A stretch of DNA of 9,840 nt from Proteobacteria bacterium UBA1858 (GTDB taxonomy: Bacteria; Pseudomonadota; Gammaproteobacteria; UBA4575), in assembly GCA_002338385.1 (NCBI GenBank), contig DDIE01000045.1, positions 2,101 through 11,940 of the forward strand. Direction: 5' to 3'. Each line of letters opens with the position of its first letter. Within the stretch, counting starts at the first letter, position 1. Shown here piece after piece: positions 7,931 to 9,840 of this stretch. A program made the position numbers and the translations under genes. Under the pieces are notes generated by a model. It was not told the DNA's origin and did no database searches. It saw nothing but the letters and a program-made list of their open reading frames with translations.

Positions 7931-7947
7931 CTTACTCAATAGGTAAG
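7931..7947 (+). promoter_or_regulatory. Ribosome-binding site of first dioxygenase within a small inverted repeat
   Basis: AGGTAAG (7941-7947) precedes the ATG at 7955 by seven bases and is a reasonable Shine-Dalgarno site. GTAAG (7943-7947) is the reverse complement of CTTAC (7931-7935), so a 5-base stem with a 7-base loop could partly cover it. The stem is short, and whether it matters is unknown. Confidence 0.45.
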
Positions 7948-7954
7948 AAATAAT

Positions 7955-8959
7955 ATGACGCAGCTACTCAGTCCGCAAGCCTATCAGGAGATCAATGAGC
8001 ATGGATATTTCAAACTAGGAATAAAGTTAGATCAGTCCTACATTACCCAGGCGCGTGAGGTATTTGCCAGTTACACAGAAACTGACAGTAACTTCGGCTA
8101 CCACTACTCCAATACAATAGATAACTATTCCAAGCCAACTAGTTTAAGTGATGGTGTTAAAAAATTCTTCAATCGCAATTTTCCTGTCATTTTAGCAAAG
8201 AAATACAGAACCAACATTTATAGTAAATGTGTGTTTGATACCAGTCCTTTCATGTCGGTATTCATGCAGGCATGTATTAACAGAGGCTTGACTGACGCAT
8301 TTGCAGATAAAGACATTTTGCTGAGTCACGATATTCTGTTTGAAAGTGGCCGACAGGATAATATGTTCGGCTTTCATTATGATCCATTTTCATGGGATGT
8401 GTTTTATCAGTCGGGTGATGATTTGACTATTTACATGCCATTACAAGATTTGAATGAACATAGTGGTGGACGCTTGTTAGTTGAGAAGAATGCACACGCC
8501 ATAGATAACTTTGCCACACGCAATTCTGACATCTATGATTTTTATGAAACATGTGTGCGTTATGTTGAGCCTAATGAGTATGGACTAATTAGTCGTGAAG
8601 CACTGCAGAACAATAAGGTCGCCGATCACATAGCACCAGCCTACCAAGCATTACTGACAGCGCGTCTCAGAAAAACACCACCGCAGCTCAGTGAAATGTC
8701 AGTGATCAACGCGCAAGCTGGTGAGGTGTTCATCTTTAATAATAAGAACTTCCATGCAACGGAGCCATGGAAACTTAATTCCAAGCGTCAAAACTACAGT
8801 ATCCGTACCATGCCGCTTTACGATTTTGGTTTGCAACCACCAGATATCTTCCTGGACAACAGGAAATGTAACCGCTTTGTGCTTGATATGAAACAACTTT
8901 GCTTGAAAGAGTTTAACGCAAAACAAACACGTGAATCAGTCTATTATTCCTGGAGCTAG
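7955..8959 (+). CDS. PhyH-family Fe(II)/2-oxoglutarate-dependent dioxygenase, first copy
   Basis: This 334-residue protein belongs to the phytanoyl-CoA dioxygenase-like family, soluble non-haem iron enzymes that usually hydroxylate an unactivated C-H bond using O2 and 2-oxoglutarate. His141 and Asp143 in FHYDPF form the HxD pair, and His267 in NFHATEPW is the distal iron ligand. Arg278, eleven residues later, is in the expected place for the 2-oxoglutarate carboxylate; Arg284 is the alternative. Because the Asp is kept, hydroxylation is more likely than SyrB2-type halogenation. The HxD-to-His distance (126 residues) is longer than the 87 I recall for human PHYH, owing to an insert around 170-245. 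The ATG has a good ribosome-binding site and lies 33 bases after the polyketide synthase stop, so co-transcription is likely. The substrate may be the acyl chain, carrier-bound or released, but nothing in the sequence shows this. A paralogue follows. Confidence 0.88.
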   Translation: MTQLLSPQAYQEINEHGYFKLGIKLDQSYITQAREVFASYTETDSNFGYHYSNTIDNYSKPTSLSDGVKKFFNRNFPVILAKKYRTNIYSKCVFDTSPFMSVFMQACINRGLTDAFADKDILLSHDILFESGRQDNMFGFHYDPFSWDVFYQSGDDLTIYMPLQDLNEHSGGRLLVEKNAHAIDNFATRNSDIYDFYETCVRYVEPNEYGLISREALQNNKVADHIAPAYQALLTARLRKTPPQLSEMSVINAQAGEVFIFNNKNFHATEPWKLNSKRQNYSIRTMPLYDFGLQPPDIFLDNRKCNRFVLDMKQLCLKEFNAKQTRESVYYSWS

Positions 8960-9014
8960 CGACTGTGGAGGTGAATTTCCCAAGCTGTGCAGTGCTCACC
9001 GAAACTGAACTATT
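8960..9014 (+). promoter_or_regulatory. Leader between the two dioxygenase genes with a displaced Shine-Dalgarno-like site
   Basis: A strong GGAGGTG (8967-8973) lies 41 bases before the GTG start of the second dioxygenase, too far for normal use, and no purine-rich site is seen close to that GTG. GGTGA (8970-8974) can pair with TCACC (8996-9000), which would cover the site and shorten the distance to the start. No ATG, GTG or TTG occurs 5-10 bases after GGAGGTG. Confidence 0.3.
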
Positions 9015-9840
9015 GTGCAAAATATATTAACTCAACAGGCCTACGAACAAATAATCCAAAACGGTTATTTCCAGCCAGGTATTATCTTATCTCAGCACAT
9101 ACTGGATCAGCTGCAACAGGTATTTTTAAATACGCCAAAAAAAAATACTAATGTGGGATATCACTGGGTTAGTTCGATTGATACCTATACCAGCTCAAAT
9201 ACGGCAAAAGAATTCTTCACTAAGTTCATTAATCGTAAATTTCCTGCTATTAATGGGCGTAAACACATGACACACAATGCTTATAACAAGTGGGTGCATG
9301 GCAGTAGTCAAGCACTACCAATTTTCTGGCAGGCCTGCATACAACAGGGGATTGTCTCCGCAGCTATCCAAAAGTCTCTTTTGATTAGTCATGACATCAT
9401 TGCAGAAAATAATATCAATGACTCAATGTTTCCCATGCACTATGACGGCTTTTCTTGGAGTTTGTTTTATCAGTCGGGTGATGACTTAACTTTTTATGTG
9501 CCACTGCAGGACCTGAATGAGCAATCAGGGGGACGCATACTGGTTGAGAGAAATGTAGACCAAAGTGAAAATTATCATTCACGTAATTCTGATATCGCAG
9601 AGTTCTCTAGACGTTGTCATGATGCGGTTAAGCCAAATGAATCTGGCTGGCTAATGCGTAAAAGTGCAGAGTTGAGTCGCTCTGTTGATCAAGTTGCAGA
9701 GGCACACCGTCAGTTGATTATGGCCCGCTCGGCGCGCCAGATTCCAAGCGTGCAAGATATGTCAATTATCAATGCCAAGGCTGGAGAAGTTTTTATATTT
9801 AATAATAAAAATTATCATGCTATTGAACCTTGGAGGCTCA
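9015..9840 (+). CDS. PhyH-family Fe(II)/2-oxoglutarate-dependent dioxygenase, second copy (partial, 3' end outside window)
   Basis: The 275 visible residues align along their whole length with the preceding dioxygenase, at roughly 40-50 percent identity by eye, so the pair is a tandem duplication. His142 and Asp144 (MHYDGF) and the distal His268 (NYHAIEPW) are present with the same 126-residue HxD-to-His spacing; the 2-oxoglutarate arginine lies past the edge. The best-kept shared stretches are FYQSGDDLT, PLQDLNE, GGR and AGEVFIFNNKN. The GTG at 9015 is chosen because an in-frame TGA at 9006-9008 blocks any longer form and the resulting N-terminus matches the first copy. No good ribosome-binding site lies close to it. 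The N-terminal 140 residues and the residues around HYD differ most, which suggests a different substrate position or substrate. A run of nine A bases (9137-9145) sits in frame. It is probably the third gene of the polyketide synthase operon. Confidence 0.87.
   Translation, partial: MQNILTQQAYEQIIQNGYFQPGIILSQHILDQLQQVFLNTPKKNTNVGYHWVSSIDTYTSSNTAKEFFTKFINRKFPAINGRKHMTHNAYNKWVHGSSQALPIFWQACIQQGIVSAAIQKSLLISHDIIAENNINDSMFPMHYDGFSWSLFYQSGDDLTFYVPLQDLNEQSGGRILVERNVDQSENYHSRNSDIAEFSRRCHDAVKPNESGWLMRKSAELSRSVDQVAEAHRQLIMARSARQIPSVQDMSIINAKAGEVFIFNNKNYHAIEPWRL

Noticed and set aside
8375..8383. Halogenase function for the first dioxygenase
   Set aside because: Halogenases of the SyrB2 type replace the Asp of HxD by Ala or Gly to leave room for chloride; Asp143 is present here, and Asp144 in the second copy.
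1..9840. CRISPR array, insertion sequence or attachment site
   Set aside because: No regularly spaced repeats, terminal inverted repeats, transposase or integrase signatures were seen. The only large repeat is the protein-level duplication of the dioxygenases.

Overview
The window looks like part of a bacterial biosynthetic gene cluster. It has compact intergenic gaps, GTG and ATG starts with Shine-Dalgarno-like sites, and a roughly balanced base composition. A Gram-negative, perhaps gammaproteobacterial, host is plausible, but no marker gene fixes the taxonomy.

Layout. (1) Bases 1-439, minus strand: the N-terminal 146 residues of an extended short-chain dehydrogenase that closely resembles GDP-mannose 3,5-epimerase; the gene runs off the left edge. 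(2) Bases 440-688: a 249-base gap with a plausible sigma70-type promoter for the epimerase, a dyad over its -35 box and a perfect 7-base direct repeat downstream of it. (3) Bases 689-1408, minus strand: an Sfp-type 4'-phosphopantetheinyl transferase. (4) Bases 1409-1519: the short divergent region between the transferase and the polyketide synthase. (5) Bases 1520-7921, plus strand: a 2133-residue single-module type I polyketide synthase read as KS-AT-KR-DH-ER-ACP with no thioesterase. (6) Bases 7955-8959 and 9015-9840 (cut by the right edge), plus strand: two tandem paralogous PhyH-family Fe(II)/2-oxoglutarate dioxygenases.

How they may work together (inference). The transferase would put the phosphopantetheine arm on Ser2087 of the synthase. 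The synthase would then extend an acyl chain with malonyl units (the AT carries a HAFHS motif) and reduce it. One or both dioxygenases would hydroxylate the chain or a later product. The epimerase could supply an unusual GDP-sugar, which would suggest a glycolipid or lipid-modified polysaccharide, but it lies on the other strand behind its own putative promoter and may belong to a neighbouring sugar locus.

The most unusual feature is the synthase. Its KR follows the AT directly, and DH and ER come after the KR. A segment that normally closes a KR region sits beyond the ER, just before the carrier domain, as if a DH-ER cassette had been inserted into the tail of a KR-only module. The DH keeps its His and Asp but has lost the Gly and Pro of its signature.
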